Shown in pieces: positions 1-12,400 of a stretch of 64,000 bases of DNA (its first letter is position 1; each line of letters begins with the position of its first letter). This stretch comes from Malurus cyaneus samueli (Eukaryota; Chordata; Aves; Passeriformes; Maluridae). The notes under the pieces are model-generated. The model was not told the origin of the DNA. It did not search any database and saw only the letters and a list, made by a program, of their open reading frames with translations. Made by a program: the position numbers and the translations under genes. The stretch covers positions 53,206,512 through 53,270,511 of the forward strand of contig CM019216.1 in NCBI GenBank assembly GCA_009741485.1. The letters run 5' to 3'.

Positions 1-348
1 CTCCTGAAAACCACCTTGAAGGCACTGGGCGGAGGTACTTTCAAAAACTGGGAAAAGCACTTGGCAAAAGCCACATGGTTAGTTAACACCCGAGGCTCCA
101 CCAACCGAGCCGGCCCTGCCCAATCTGAGCCCTTGCACACCACAGTTGGAGATAAAGTTCCCGTAGTGCATGTCAGGGGACTGTTGGGAAAGACCGTTTG
201 GATCAATTCTGCCTCCAATAAGGACAAACCCATCCAAGGAGTTGTCTTTGCTCAGGGACCAGGTTACACGTGGTGGGTGATGCAGGAGGATGGGGAGACC
301 CACTGTGTACCTCAGGGGAATTTGACTTTGGGTGAGAACCCCTTGTAA
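1..348 (+). pseudogene. Endogenous retrovirus pol fragment, integrase C-terminus (5' cut by window edge)
   Basis: An open frame enters at base 1 and runs to the TAA at 346-348, giving about 115 residues. The second half has the look of the C-terminal DNA-binding (SH3-like) domain of a class II (beta/ERVK-like) avian retroviral integrase: a core around VRGLLGKTVWIN, then the motif QGPGYTWWV and a terminal PQGNL. In an intact element this protein joins viral DNA to host DNA in the nucleus; here only the tail of the polyprotein is visible, so function cannot be judged. It has no start of its own, and the frame continues off the left edge. The stop lies about 190 bp before an LTR in the same orientation, so this is the 3' end of a provirus and not a host gene. 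The family assignment is by recognition of the motif pattern, not by a search. Confidence 0.8.
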
Positions 349-539
349 GGTTAGATTATCTGTATACCACTGTTTGTTGAAGGCCACTGCTACTGAATGT
401 ATGTATGTATATAGTTATATAATTATGTAGTTATATAGTATATAGCCGGGATGATGCATATATGTGCAGTTACAGATATGTGCATACATGTAGGTATTAA
501 TCAAATGGTATGGGAAGGAAAAAAATTCGGGGTGGATAA
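349..539 (+). other. Retroviral 3' non-coding segment with AT-rich tract and candidate polypurine tract
   Basis: This short stretch links the end of pol to the LTR. It has a low-complexity ATGT/TATA-rich part (about 391-446) and ends in a purine-rich run (about 509-536, with GGGAAGGAAAAAAA and GGGGTGGA) directly before the LTR, where a polypurine tract for plus-strand priming is expected. No env-like reading frame fits in it. Confidence 0.55.
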
Positions 540-1383
540 TGTTGTGGGTTTAAATTCCTCTCTTTTTGTTCACTTTGGAATTTTTTTTCCTTCCCCCATT
601 TGTTGCTGGGATACCTTAATGGCCGAGATGTTTTGTTAATGGCCGGGCGATTGAAGAGACAATGACACCTATTGGGCACACCCTAAATGGCCCGAGACAG
701 CTTTTGTGTGGTGGGGTGGGGATTGGGGCGTGGTTTTTTCTCTTTCGCGGTTTTGGGAGAGAGAGGGGTTTTTTCCTGCTGGCGTCCCGTGCTTTTGCTC
801 GGCGGGGGTTTTTGCTAGGACTCCAGCTTCAGGAGGTGAACTCTGCTCCATTCCGTCTCGCGTCCGCGGGATTCCTGCTCGTCTCTTTTGGCTTCCTGGA
901 TTTCTTCCTGTCCAGAAGAGCACCGGCGTTTTTCCGCTGTGAGTTTTGCAGAGAAACTTTTCTTCATCCACCTCTGCCATCTTGTATGATTATCCCAGCC
1001 GCGGGAGATCTGAGCCAGCCGGGATTTGCACCACCACGTCCCCTGCATCTCTGAGGAGTCCCCACGCCCTCCCTGCTCAGCCGGGGGCCAGCGGCGCCGC
1101 TGCCAACCAAACTGTAATCTTGCCAAGGAGCAGACTGTTTCCATAAGGCTGACACTAGGTTTGGACTGCGCTGTTGTTGCATTGTTATTGCTACTTTTTT
1201 TTTCTTTCCATCTTGTTATATATATATATATAATAGTAAAAACTGTTATTCTTTTACCCTATTCCTGCCTGAAAGCCCGTGATTTCTTTCAAAGCTGTAA
1301 TAATTCGGAGGAAGGGCCATAGCCACCACTCCAAGGGGGGTCCCTGCCTTCATTAGCAAATACCTGTCTTTCAAACGGTGACA
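540..1383 (+). mobile_element. ERV 3' LTR (LTR family copy 1)
   Basis: The segment starts TGTTGTGGG and ends GGTGACA (TG...CA ends). It aligns along much of its length with 26468-27388 and 29981-31000. Shared landmarks include TTTGTTGCTGGGATAC near 600, a GTGAGTTTTGCAGAGAAAC block near 939-957, and a terminal block with TAGTAAAAACTGTTATTC, CTTGCCTGAAAGCC and ACTCCAAGGGGGGTCCCTGC. It directly follows retroviral pol and a purine tract, so it is the 3' LTR of that provirus. Its middle part differs from the other two copies and is shorter, suggesting a subfamily or deletions. A (TA)n run lies at 1217-1232. The long open frames inside it on both strands are by-products of its GC-rich composition. 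Confidence 0.8.
1217..1232. repeat. (TA)8 microsatellite inside the LTR
   Basis: Eight uninterrupted TA units. The other two LTR copies have only TTATACATATTAG here, so the expansion is private to this copy. Confidence 0.85.
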
Positions 1384-2324
1384 ATTGCTCATGTACTCCA
1401 TATAGAAAATACAAAAGTCTTTCCTTCTGTTTTCTTTACCAGACAACCCCAAAGCTTAACAGGCAGACCCAAGTCTTGCTTTCATTGTGTTAATGCTTCA
1501 GATTTTTTTTATCTGGACAACCAGCTTCCTTGGTGGTCTGTGGATTCCATGCAGGTTATTCCCATTTGCTGCTTAGTTTGTCTGTTAATCACACCCACTT
1601 CCTTGCTGTGGGGCTCCCCAGCCTCAGGGCTACCAGAATGTTCCATATACTGTGAACTGGCAGGGAGCACAAGGGAATTACAATCTTGCAACAGCTGAAG
1701 TGGCTTTTCCTTGAAAGGAAATATTTCCATATCGATGCTCTGAGCAAGCTGGCACTCAGAGCAAGCACATGCAAGCTGACTTCCTATTTCCCAATAAACT
1801 AATCCCATTTTGCCCCACCCTTGAAGATTTCATGCAAGCTGTTGTGTTCAAGAGTGGGAGAATTGAAAAACCCAGGTCTGAGTTCCTTCCAGTCTGGGGT
1901 GGCTTCATGCTGAGGTCCCTTGTTTTGGGGACTCATCTGGTATTTGACTTCATTTCACACCATCCATCTGTGCATGGTTGAGAGACTTTGTGCATAGGAA
2001 CCAAGACAGTCCTAATAAATCATATTATTTGCTGTGGAAATACTCAGTAGCTTCGGAGCTGTACGGACAGTTATGAAGGAAGCCTGTGAAGCTGACGCCT
2101 AAATAAATAGCCCTCTTAAATATTTCACCCAGTCAGTTCCTTGGGATGGCTCAGCTTCAGCACTGAGTAGTTTTACAGCCACTTCGTAAGAGAGGAGGGA
2201 GGAAAACAGTAATTAAACGATCTCCTTTTGGCAGTGCAGCCCCTGTCACTCCAACTAACGAGGAAGTTTGGTGCCAGACAGGAAAGTGCATGGGAGCACA
2301 GGGTCCACAGCACTCCCCTGGCAT
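1384..2324. other. Non-coding, no feature recognised
   Basis: Flank of the retroviral LTR. A CCAATAAACT motif occurs near 1790, but no exon, repeat family or RNA gene is recognisable. Confidence 0.5.
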
Positions 2325-2394
2325 GCCCAGTCTCCAAATACTTTTAAAGGACAGGCTGCGCCCAGTCTCCAGATACCTTTAAAGGACAGGCTGT
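2325..2394. repeat. Tandem duplication, 35-bp unit x 2
   Basis: The unit GCCCAGTCTCCAAATACTTT... starts at 2325 and again at 2360 with only a few substitutions (shared AAAGGACAGGCTG). A local two-copy duplication in non-coding sequence. Confidence 0.8.
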
Positions 2395-2490
2395 GCCTGA
2401 ACTGGATTCAGCCTCACATCTCTCCTGCTGAGCCTGAGAAGGAAGCAGGTGTTGGGGCACTGAAGGAGAGAAAGGTCTCTAACATGCGTT

Positions 2491-2508
2491 ACACACACAC
2501 ACACACAC
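2491..2508. repeat. (AC)9 microsatellite
   Basis: Nine perfect AC units. Confidence 0.9.
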
Positions 2509-5500
2509 TTCCAGCTTTCTGGGAAAAACCTCTGGGCAGCTAGTTTTTGATGGGCTCCTCAATCTCACAATTATTTTTTATCATTTAGGAGGCTCAGTAA
2601 TTTGTGTTTCTCTCAGGGAGCTGCTGACATACTGAGAAATCTTGATCGGGTTTCCAAGAGCTGATGTTTCACTTCTTGCCCCCTCATAGCCTACTTCCAA
2701 ATCAGCCATACCCTGGGCCAGGTCTAGGTTATGGCAGAGTTTTGGTGGCTACACAAACCAGTAGATGTGGAGATAGTGGAGATGTTGGACTGGGACACCA
2801 GTGGAGCCAAATCACTGCCTGGACAGCCCCTGGGGCTCTCTGGGGGCACAGGGCATCACCACTTGGACAATGTTTGGCTGAAGGGTGTTTGTGTGTGAGC
2901 TCTGTGGGGCCTGTGCCCGGGACCACAACCACCATCCATCACAGCAATGCTGACAGCACTCCCGCAAGAATTTCCTCTTTGACTTTCCTTAGTTTTCCAG
3001 CTAAGCTGCCTGGAAGGCTTTTGTCTTTTGTCTTCACCCAGAAGTGTACACTGAGCTCAGGTCTGCTCTTTCCACTGGCGTAAGTCATCACCATTTACCA
3101 GCAGGGGCTCTGAGTGTTGTTTGCTTTCTGTTTGTGTTAGCAGCAAAGCCAGCGCCGCTGGAACTTCGGTGAGGGAACTGAACCACCTTCTGCCACCTCT
3201 CCTCTTTCTTCTTCTGATCTGCAGCCAAGCCCCAATGCCCAGAAGTCCTAGGTCAGATCAGTTTAAGAGATGATGGGAATTCAAAAATAATATATGTGGT
3301 TGTTTGCTTTTGCTTCCTTGCCCCAAGATTTTGGAGTCTTCAGGACTGTATTTTACTAGCCTGCATTGATCTGGATCACCTTTTAATAAATATTAGGCCA
3401 GAATTCCCTCACTGTCATGGAACAGTGTCTTGAAAAAAATTGCATTGGATATTGCACTAAAGTAGTCACTGTTCTTTCTGCTTCTCCTATTAATTTTTCA
3501 CTGTGGAGTTGAGGGACATATTTGTGGAAGGTTAGTTGCATTCTTCTAGTCAGCTGAGACCTCTGATATTTGTCATCATTGGCATGAATAAAGCTGGCTA
3601 AAAGGAAAAGCTTTGTTCTGAGATCTGCACCCAGCAATCCTACCTAATTTACTGCAACTGGCTTTCCTGCTAAAACAAAAGACAAAGAAGACAAAGAGGT
3701 TTCCAGCATTTCAGTAACAAGTTTATCCAAAAAGCACCAACTAGCTTTCTCTTTATGAGATGTTAGCTTGCCTGTGACTAGTCCAGCACACTCTATCATC
3801 CCAACAGCCCAGCCAACACCCATGGATCCCAAATGACTCCTGCTTAAATCCCACAGAGTGGGAATACTGACTTTATTTCTTGGCTCCATCATAGGCTGTG
3901 TGGTTTTTGAGACATTTGAGTACCAATATTGGTTTTCAGTTTTGCTGTTGATGCTTTCCAAAGAGGGTATATCCAGTTAAACTGCCATTAAATGTAATAT
4001 TTTTCAAATCTGCCTTGCTCATTACACTGCAAGTTACAAGCTGAAACCATATCATCCATGGAGGCTGTGTGTCTTCTGGTACTGAGTAATGGAGCATGCT
4101 GGAGATACTTCCATGTTGCCAAAAGCAACAGCAAACGAAGAGACAGTGTGTCGCATTTCCCTTATAGACTGATCCAGCTCTCAAAAGCCTGGAAAATCAC
4201 AGGAGTGAGCAACCACAACAGTTAGTTTCATCAATGCTACTCTGACTGCCAGAACCAGCCTATATGAACCTTTGATGGCTCTGTTTTACAGGAAGGGAAC
4301 TGAGAAGTGTCCTAAACTACCTTGAGTGCGCATGGTTTGTCCCCCACCTGACCCAGGCCTCTTGCACGAAAACAAGAGCAGGAAAAAGGGGGGACCCACT
4401 CATTTCACCCCAGTCTGGCATTTTTCCTACAGACAGCCCCACCCAGGAATTGCTTTTGGACTTTTCTGGTGAAGAGCTCCATGGTGAGCTGAGCGTTCTG
4501 GTGGTGTTCTCACCTCCAATCCACAGCCCAAGTGCCTTTTCTCCTTTGGGGCAGATCTGGCAAAGGTCTCCTCGTTTCACAGATTGCCATGAATTTTGGC
4601 AGCATCCATGAACTACAGTCCTTTTGCACTCTTTCCCCAAGGCTCTTCTTGCCAGCAATTTTTTTTTGGTTTACAGTGATTTTGCAGCCAGCCAGCATCG
4701 TGACATCTACAGTGGATTATTTCTATTACATGGCTACAGGAGTTTTGTCCTTCACAACACAAAGCATCAACAGAAACTGGAGAAATGTACCAGGAAATGT
4801 AGGGTCTCTCTAGCTGGGTAACAGCTACTGCTGGCAGAGCAAGTTGTGCAGCCTGCCAAGGAGTCCCAGCCAGGTTCCTGTTAGAGAAAAGCTTCCATGG
4901 AAAGCACAAGGTAAGGATGTTCCTACTTGAACTGGACACCCACTTTGTGATCAGCTGTGAGTTGCCATGGTTTGGCAAACTGATGGCATACCATTAGCTT
5001 TATTTGGACATGCTTTAATTTCCTGCTCTTGCTGATTTCCTTCTTAAGTTTTGAGAGCCTTCACCAAGTCTCTGTCAACCAGCACAGAGGGTCAAGAAAA
5101 GCAGCATGCTTACCACACCCTTGAGAAAAGACAAAGTTGAGCAAACTCATGCATAGTTACCAACACATCAAGAAGAGGCATATGTGTTGGAGCTTTTTAA
5201 AAGAAAAGGTCTGCAACCCAGATTAGCCAGTTCTTCACTTATTTTCAATTAGAGTTGGAAACCAATTCAGACTAAACATTTTAATTGATGAATGTAATCC
5301 CTTCATGCCAGAAATTGCCTGTAAACAGACTATGAATTCTTCAGAAATACGTACTGTTAGCTGAAAGTTTTCCACAAGTAAACATCTGTCTGTGACTGGC
5401 TCACAAGTTGTTCACCACAACTATTTGTTCATGTGTCCCAGATCCAATATTTGAGCTACCCAATTAGTTAGCCAAAGTCACACGGCACTGCGTGTCAATT

Positions 5501-7239
5501 CAGCCACATCTGACTGCCTACAGGAGCAGCTTCAGCACAATGCTTGTGGAAAACACTGTTTTTATGTGATTAATCAGCCCTGTCTTGCTGCAAATGCTGT
5601 CAAAAACAAAAGCTCACTCCACCAGTAGCTGTAATATTAGGGAGCATAATATAATCATAATAGATTTAGCATTGACCAAAATCTTAGAAGAAATCTTCAC
5701 TCAACTCTGGTTTCAGTCTAATTTGCCACTGAAAATTGTGGCAAATTTTAACCTGTGCTCATAAAGAACTAAGGCTTCTGCAGTCATACCAATATAAGTG
5801 TATACCTTTGCATTATCCCTAATAACTTTTGAATCCCCCAACCAGTTTTCATCAGATTTGACAGAGGGGAGATGGAGATGTAAATTTCATTTTTCAGGGA
5901 AAGACATGACTATACAGAAGCTGCTGAATTTATTATCCCACCAAAAAAAGACAAGACTTTAATGTAGCCCTCCCTTACTAGAAAGAGCCCAGAAATTCCA
6001 AATTTAAGCCTCAGCAATTCAAAGCATTTCAGGTTTCGCTAGCACTATTACCCACTGACTCACAGATTATCTTCATTTGCAGCATACAAAATAGGTGCAA
6101 ACTTGGATTTAATTTAGAAAAGGGAATAATGTTCTGTTTCAGATATTTTGTTCTTTTTGATAATGTCCCAGCATTAACATGTTTTTTTCCTAGTCAACCT
6201 CCTTTGCCAATTTCACCTGCATCCTCTCATCTACAGGCTTTCAGCAATGCATGTTGAACAACCTTGTAATAAAAACCTTTATGAAGAATGGAGACTTCTT
6301 CATCAGGACCAGAAAGTCTTTTTTGTCCTTTCAAGTGCCAAAAGCAGAAGGTGAAAGAGCACAGGTATGAAACCCCTTGGCCTTGCAAAGGGTGGGACAA
6401 AGCTACTTTTCAGAAATTGTGTTGAAGTTTGGAGTGAAATGCTGAGTAATTATCATCTGAGCATCTTTTCCATGCAGATGTCATCTGCTTTTGTGGTAGG
6501 AAGTGCAAGTCAGCCTTTATTTTCAGCCTAAATAGGCTTGTTTTCAATCAGGATGATTGAAATGCATGATTTTACAGCCTGAAGATAAGAAAGTGAATTA
6601 TTTTCCTGCATGGGAACACTGAAACAGAATGCTGGAGAAAAGATGAAGAAGGGCTTTTGAAAATTCTTGTCTGAGTCTGACTTGTCTTGCATCAAAATGC
6701 AATGCAATACAGGAAAAAACTCTGTTAAATCCTGTTCAAGTATTTTTGAAAACCTCACCCACATTTTTAGAGTGTTAGTTTATATTACTGCAGTTTGCCT
6801 ACAAACTTAAAACAACTTTTTGGTAATTACACAAGTCTCAGAACATCATGACCTATGAAATGAACTATTGAACCTTCTTCTTTGTAAAATACTGCCTTTA
6901 AAGATTTTTTAAGTTTCATGTTTGAATTTGCTTTCCCAGTTTGCCAGCCTTCTCTAAATATCACCATGGTTTTACCATGTTTATGGTGATAATAAGGCAC
7001 ACACTTGTTCAAACAGGACCCTTGGGTAGTTTTCTTGAATTGCTGGAGCAGCCAATGTGACAGACTTGAATTTCTATTCCTCAAAGTCTCTGTACTGAAA
7101 ACAAGAATTTTATTTGGTTTACAGGGGGCAGAACTGTGCCCATTCCAACCCATTAAAGTTAATGGGACAGGCAATGATATAAGTAGAGAAGAACTTGGCC
7201 CAGAAACTGCTTTTTCAGGAATATGTTTCAAGAAGGCAG
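2509..7239. other. Non-coding, no feature recognised
   Basis: Single-copy-looking intergenic sequence. Open frames on both strands are short, overlap each other and resemble no family I know. Confidence 0.5.
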
Positions 7240-7940
7240 AATCATAGAATCATCAAGATTGTAGAAGAGAGCTTTATGAAATATAGATCCATCAATCTAG
7301 CCCTACAACCATGTTCACCATTAAACCATGTCCTCAAATGCCATATCCATTCATTTTATGAACACTTCCAGGGATAGTGACTCCACCACTTCCCTGTTCC
7401 AATGCTTTATAGCCCTTTCTGCAAAAGAATATTTTCCTAATATCCTCCCCTGATATGGCAACTTGAGGCCATTCCTCTTGTCCTATGGTTAGTTGCCTGG
7501 GAGAAGAGACTGACACCCACCTTCCAGGTGGTTGTAGACAGCAACAAGCTCTCCCCTGAGCCTCCTTTTCTCCAGGTTAAACACCCCCAGCTCCCTCAGC
7601 TGTTGCTCATAAGAGTTCTGTTCCAGACCCCTCCCCAGCTCTATTGTCCTGTTCCATCCTCGCTCCAGTGCCTCAGTGAGCGGCCCCAAAGTGGACACAG
7701 AAGTTGAGATGTGACCTCAGCAGTGCCAGATAGAAGGGGACAATCACTGCCCTGGTCCTGCTGGTCACATTATTTCTGTCACAAGCCAGGACACCACCTG
7801 GGCATGCGCTGGCTCATGTTCAGCCATCTTTCAACCAGCACTTCCAGGTCCTTTTTCCCCAGGCAGGTTTCCAGCCCCTCATCCCCCAGCCTGTAGTGCT
7901 GCATGGGATTGTTGTGACCCAAGTGCAAGACTCAGCTTAT
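7240..7940 (-). mobile_element. CR1 LINE, 3' portion (minus orientation)
   Basis: Read on the minus strand, the segment ends in the CR1 tail (plus strand shows AGAATCATAGAATCAT at 7238-7253). It contains the decayed C-terminal end of the CR1 ORF2 protein; 7489-7698 translates to a stretch with QLRELGVFNLEKRRLRGEL, a CR1 hallmark. The right-hand part (CAGCCTGTAGTGCTGCATGGG..., GTTGTGACCCAAGTGCAAGAC) matches the longer 3' region of older CR1 subfamilies. It is 5' truncated and inactive. Confidence 0.88.
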
Positions 7941-7954
7941 TGTAATATTGAATG

Positions 7955-8200
7955 TCAATTTATTGAAAGTGTCTTAGTAAGCTCTTCTGCCTCAATGCTC
8001 TTGGGTGAATCCTGTCTGGCCCCATGGACTTGTGCTGGTCTAAGTTGCTTAGGAGTTCACTGACCATTCCCTCCTGGACTGTGGAGGCTTCATCCTGCTC
8101 CCTGTCTCTGTCTTCCAGCTCAGGGGGCTGGGTACTTTGATGACAACTGGTCTTATTGTATGCAGATGTTAGCACCTGAGGGCAAAGGTAGTGCAACACT
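7955..8200 (-). pseudogene. CR1 ORF2 reverse-transcriptase fragment
   Basis: A minus-strand open frame (7960-8199) contains VSELLSNLDQHKSMGPDRIH, which matches the start of the CR1-type reverse-transcriptase domain (the LDxHKSMGPDGIHPR-like block). In an active element it would make cDNA by target-primed reverse transcription. Here about 80 residues remain. On the minus strand it lies immediately upstream of the CR1 3' segment at 7240-7940, but the catalytic palm region that should lie between them is missing. It is either one element with a large internal deletion or two adjacent insertions. Confidence 0.8.
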
Positions 8201-9120
8201 CTCAGGATAATGGTTTTAAAAATTCCTAAGCATAAGTTGGACCTCCAGTTTTTTCATGACTAAGTAATTATGAGTCAACATTAGTCAACATTACTGTTTG
8301 GAAGATTAGCAATTTTATTTTGAATGTGCTCCTCATTTTAGTATTCCTCCCAGAAACACACTGGATCAGTTGCATTTGCATTGGAGAACAAATAAATCAA
8401 GAGAATCTTAGAGAACTCTGCAGAGACGTCTCCAGAAGCCCCCAGTAGCAGAATTTGACACCTTCCCTAGAGACACCTTTTTGCTTTGTTTTTGTTTTCT
8501 CTAAGTTCCCTTCCCCTTCTCTCCATGCCCATGAGGGCATTTGCTTCTGAGTCATTTTGAAAAGGATTTCAGTTATTAAAAGTTTCTGTTCTTTACTGTC
8601 TGAGAGCTTTGCCAAGGTGCTGGCAGCCTGAAAGCCAGTCATTCAACTCCACACTGCTGTTCAGCCTCAGCAAACAGCAAATGACAGAGAATATTTTCCA
8701 CCTACAAGCCTTTGGGAGTCCAAACCTCTCATGGCAGGGAGCCCACTGAGTTTAGGAAGAGCACAAAAGCAGGGAAATTGTGAGGACCAAGACACATTTT
8801 TTGTTGCTTGGCATTAAAAAGGAGTTGCAGACTGCTCACATCTTGTGCTGACTTGAATGTGAGAGCAGTCCCTTTGATGCCTGATGATTTTTGCTTTTCC
8901 TTTTTACGCTTTCTGTACCCTCTATGCACCCCTTAGTCCACATGCTTGTAATTCCTGTACCCTGATATTCCAGCTTAGTTTAGGAGTTCTGCTGGGCAGA
9001 GAGACCAAACATCCTGAGGAAGGGCTCAGTGTGCCCTGTGCTATCTTAAACCCGAGGCTCCAGCCTTGGGTGAAGCCTTCTCTCTGGAACATCTTGTGTA
9101 AACTGGGCTCTGGCCTCATT
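8201..9120. other. Non-coding, no feature recognised
   Basis: No exon-like frame, repeat tail or RNA gene seen. Confidence 0.45.
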
Positions 9121-9440
9121 CCAGGGGGGATTCATTAGAATAGGGGGACGTTACTGCATTTGTGAAGTTTCTTATTGGGAAATCCTAGATAGATATGCTA
9201 ATTCCTGAAACCTATAAAACTTGTACCCGTGCTGTACATGGGTGTGCATTCTGCCATCAAGTTGTGCACCTGGGATCCCAAATACCGAGGTAAAACCCTT
9301 TTTATCCCCTTAACCGTGTCTGTGTCATTATTAAAAACTGGCCTTTCAAGGCAACACCTTCCAGTCTGGAGTGTCCCCAAGTTGTCGTGCCAAGGGGCAT
9401 CTGCAAACCTGGTATTTATTCTGCTCCCCGTGGTCAGTGA
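9121..9440 (+). mobile_element. Possible degraded LTR (promoter-like U3/R/U5 layout)
   Basis: The stretch has a TATAAAA box (9213-9219) preceded by a CTAATTCCTGAAACC block. It is followed by CTGGGATCCCAAATACCGAGG (9271-9291) and an ATTAAA signal near 9331. This order of TATA box, transcribed leader and poly(A)-like signal is typical of an avian ERVL-like LTR. The outer ends and any target-site duplication are not clear, and no second copy is in the window. Confidence 0.35.
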
Positions 9441-12400
9441 GGAGGGCACAGGCCTGGGCAGTGAGATGTGTTCTTACAGTCCCATCCGCATTCATTCTGT
9501 GGTTCTTCTCGCACGAGTCATCCCTTCACAGCCTCGCCAGCTCAGCCAGGAACCCCGGTGGGATAGGAAGGAAAGGTCAGCTGAGCAGCAACCTGACTGC
9601 TTGGAAAGAGAAGTGAGAGGACAGTGGCCCAGGCCCAGCCCTGCTGCTCCTCACCTTCCTTCTCGGTGTGGAGGCCATGAGCATGCTGAGCCTTCCCCAC
9701 AGATCAGGATGTACAGTGCAGTGGGTTTTGTGGTGAGCTGGAGAAGTGCTCTGTAATGGGATGACTCAGAGAACGTGTTATCTCTGGCATGAAAAATTGC
9801 ATTTACTCAGAGACACTGCCCCAAACAGCATCCTTCTGGAGAGAACGCCCCACTTTGGAAGGACATTGGCAGTACGTTTGGGATGCCACACAAGACTGTG
9901 TTAAGATCCTCTCTGATGTTCATTGAAGTTGTGCCTTTTTGTTGAAATAATGAACCACGATGCTCTGGATTTTATTAATTTTCTGGTACAGGATACGACC
10001 ACATGCATCATTCCATCCCCTCCTGCTCTTTTGGCAGGTGCTTCACCACCATCTGTTGTCTTAGACCCAGAGAACCCAGACCCCTTCATCAAAGGACAGC
10101 AGCGGGAAGCAGACAATCATATGCTCTTTTAATGACTCAGACATCAGCATGATGCCCATCGAACCATGGTTATTAACAAAACAATTCAGAAGGGCTGAAA
10201 GAAAATGAGGGGATAAAAAGGCATCAGCATGACCTTGTCAACAATTGATGGCCTCAGACCAATCCGTTCCTCTGAAGGGATAAGCTATCTGGAGAATGAA
10301 GAGGAAAGAAGCAAAATTATCTTGTTTTGGGTTTTTTTACACTCTCCACCCTGATTTTCTTCTGTGAAAAAAGTGAAATTGTCCCTATGGAACCACCATG
10401 CACAACCAGTTTTATAAACCATGTGCAAGGAGCAGCTGTCTGTGTGTCATGCTGTCCAACCCAATAGAAAGCTACAGAAAGGAAATCCTTGGGTCTGATC
10501 CATATCTTTTTCTATTTTCTATTTTCTATTTGGATCTGGGCATAGAGAGAACTGCTATAGAATTTATTCATAAGACAGACAACAGCAGTATGTTGATTTT
10601 ATAATCAACAGCTGGATTTTATTGAAAAAACATACTATTTCCCATCTCTCCCTGCTCAGAGGCAAATAGATCATGCTGCATCTGTGCTCTGTTCAAAGAG
10701 AAAAGCTTCTGTATTAAAGTATTACTGCATTAATTTAGAAATTCTTCACAGGCATGTTCATGTGTATACATGGCTCAAGGTATTTATAATTGAAACGTAA
10801 TGAGAAATTAGGAAAAGTGGACATTTTGCACACCCCCCTGACCCTCCCAGGACAGCTGTAGAGATGCAGCAAATCAGTTTAGAGAGTGTTTTCAGTGGCT
10901 GAACTATTCATGCCAAAGCTTGTGCTGGGCTTCCTAGCAGTGGCAGAAAATTCAAAGTGGTTGCCACAAGAAGGAGGGACAGGTCTGGAACCACGAGAGC
11001 TCATCATACTTGTTACAGAAGAGAAAAGGGACTGAGATGGAATGGCAAACAATCTGTTACATACCCATCCCTCTTGTCACATCCCTTCAGTGGTGCAGAC
11101 CCAACACTGAAAAAATGCACAATGGAGCCTTGACCACAGGGCTGCAATTTTCACTTGACTGCTGCTCTCCATAACTGGTGTGCAGAGTCTTGCTTGTACC
11201 ACTTCGCTTTTTCAGTGAATTGTGAATTATCTCAGTTAAATCCTCCTGGAATATTTGTATGAGCAGAGCACAAGTGCTACAATGCAAAGCGCTGTCTCTG
11301 AAAGTGCCCAGTGGGACACCAGAAACAAATGCTGCAAACAGCATGGCTCTCTGTATGGGATGCCTGGCTGAGTGCTTCCAAGTGCTGTATCAAACTCTCA
11401 AGGAATGGTGTTTCAGCATTGGGCTTCAGCATCCTCAAACAGGAAATTCTGGAACAGCAGGTTTTTGGTGACTTGTGTCTGGGGGGGTTGCAAGAGCTCT
11501 ACCATGCAGGACAGATACCATGGCTTTAACCTCACTGGAGAAAATAAGAATTCCTTTATTTCCTGATGGGGGCAAGTCTGCTTGTCTGAATGGTAGTGGT
11601 GGCTATTTCAGAAGAGATTAATACAACTCACTCTCATTTTACCACTCTTAGTGGTCAACTATTCCCATGCTGTTTGGATTGGTGGAGTAGAAAACCCCAC
11701 AGAACTGAGTCATTACACCAACACAGATAAAACTGTGAAGACCGTTTTTCATCTATTTAATTAAGTTTACAGCATGAGAAAGCAGCCTTTAGAAATATAA
11801 ATCCCTGTGTTGTTATAATTAAAAGTTTAACTTATTTTGTGGGCCTTTATGGATCTGGTATCCTTTAGTATTAATCTTGTCCTGTTTTTTAGAAAACTGC
11901 TCAAAAAGATTTTTAGAAATGAGAGAAAACAAGCTGTAGGAAAGCACATCAGGCCAATCTCACTTGTTAAAAATAAAGTTTCTTTAAGAACCTGAATGTC
12001 TCAAATACTGTGCAATCCATTTTGGTATCTGAAGATGCTTGTTCATTCATTCAGAGCTAATTTTTTCAAGTTTATAAAAAAACTTGGCAGCACCCTAAAT
12101 TACTTTAGTTTGATGGCATTTCTTTCCTGGTCTGCCAGCTTGAAATTTAAAGAGGATGGCGTCTCCATGGCTGTGCCGACGGATGACTGGGTGTCTCAAG
12201 GGACTTGTGAGCAGATAACCCCAAATCCTCATGTCTGGAGCTCAGCTCATCACTGAAGTTGGAGTTATGGGAGGACCACTCAGTAGCTGTCACTGGCTGG
12301 AGGAGGATTGTTGAAACTATGGTTTGCAGGAAATCGTGTGGGATTTGGCCTTCTTCCATGCACTGTAGGCTAAGCTATGGGGAAGATGCTAATTACTGTT

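Noticed and set aside
662..1322. Several overlapping frames of 98-130 codons
   Set aside because: Inside the 3' LTR of the provirus; composition artefacts.
9229..9756. 175-codon plus-strand frame
   Set aside because: Begins in the LTR-like segment, low-complexity Arg/Pro/Ser-rich, no recognisable domain, no splice context.
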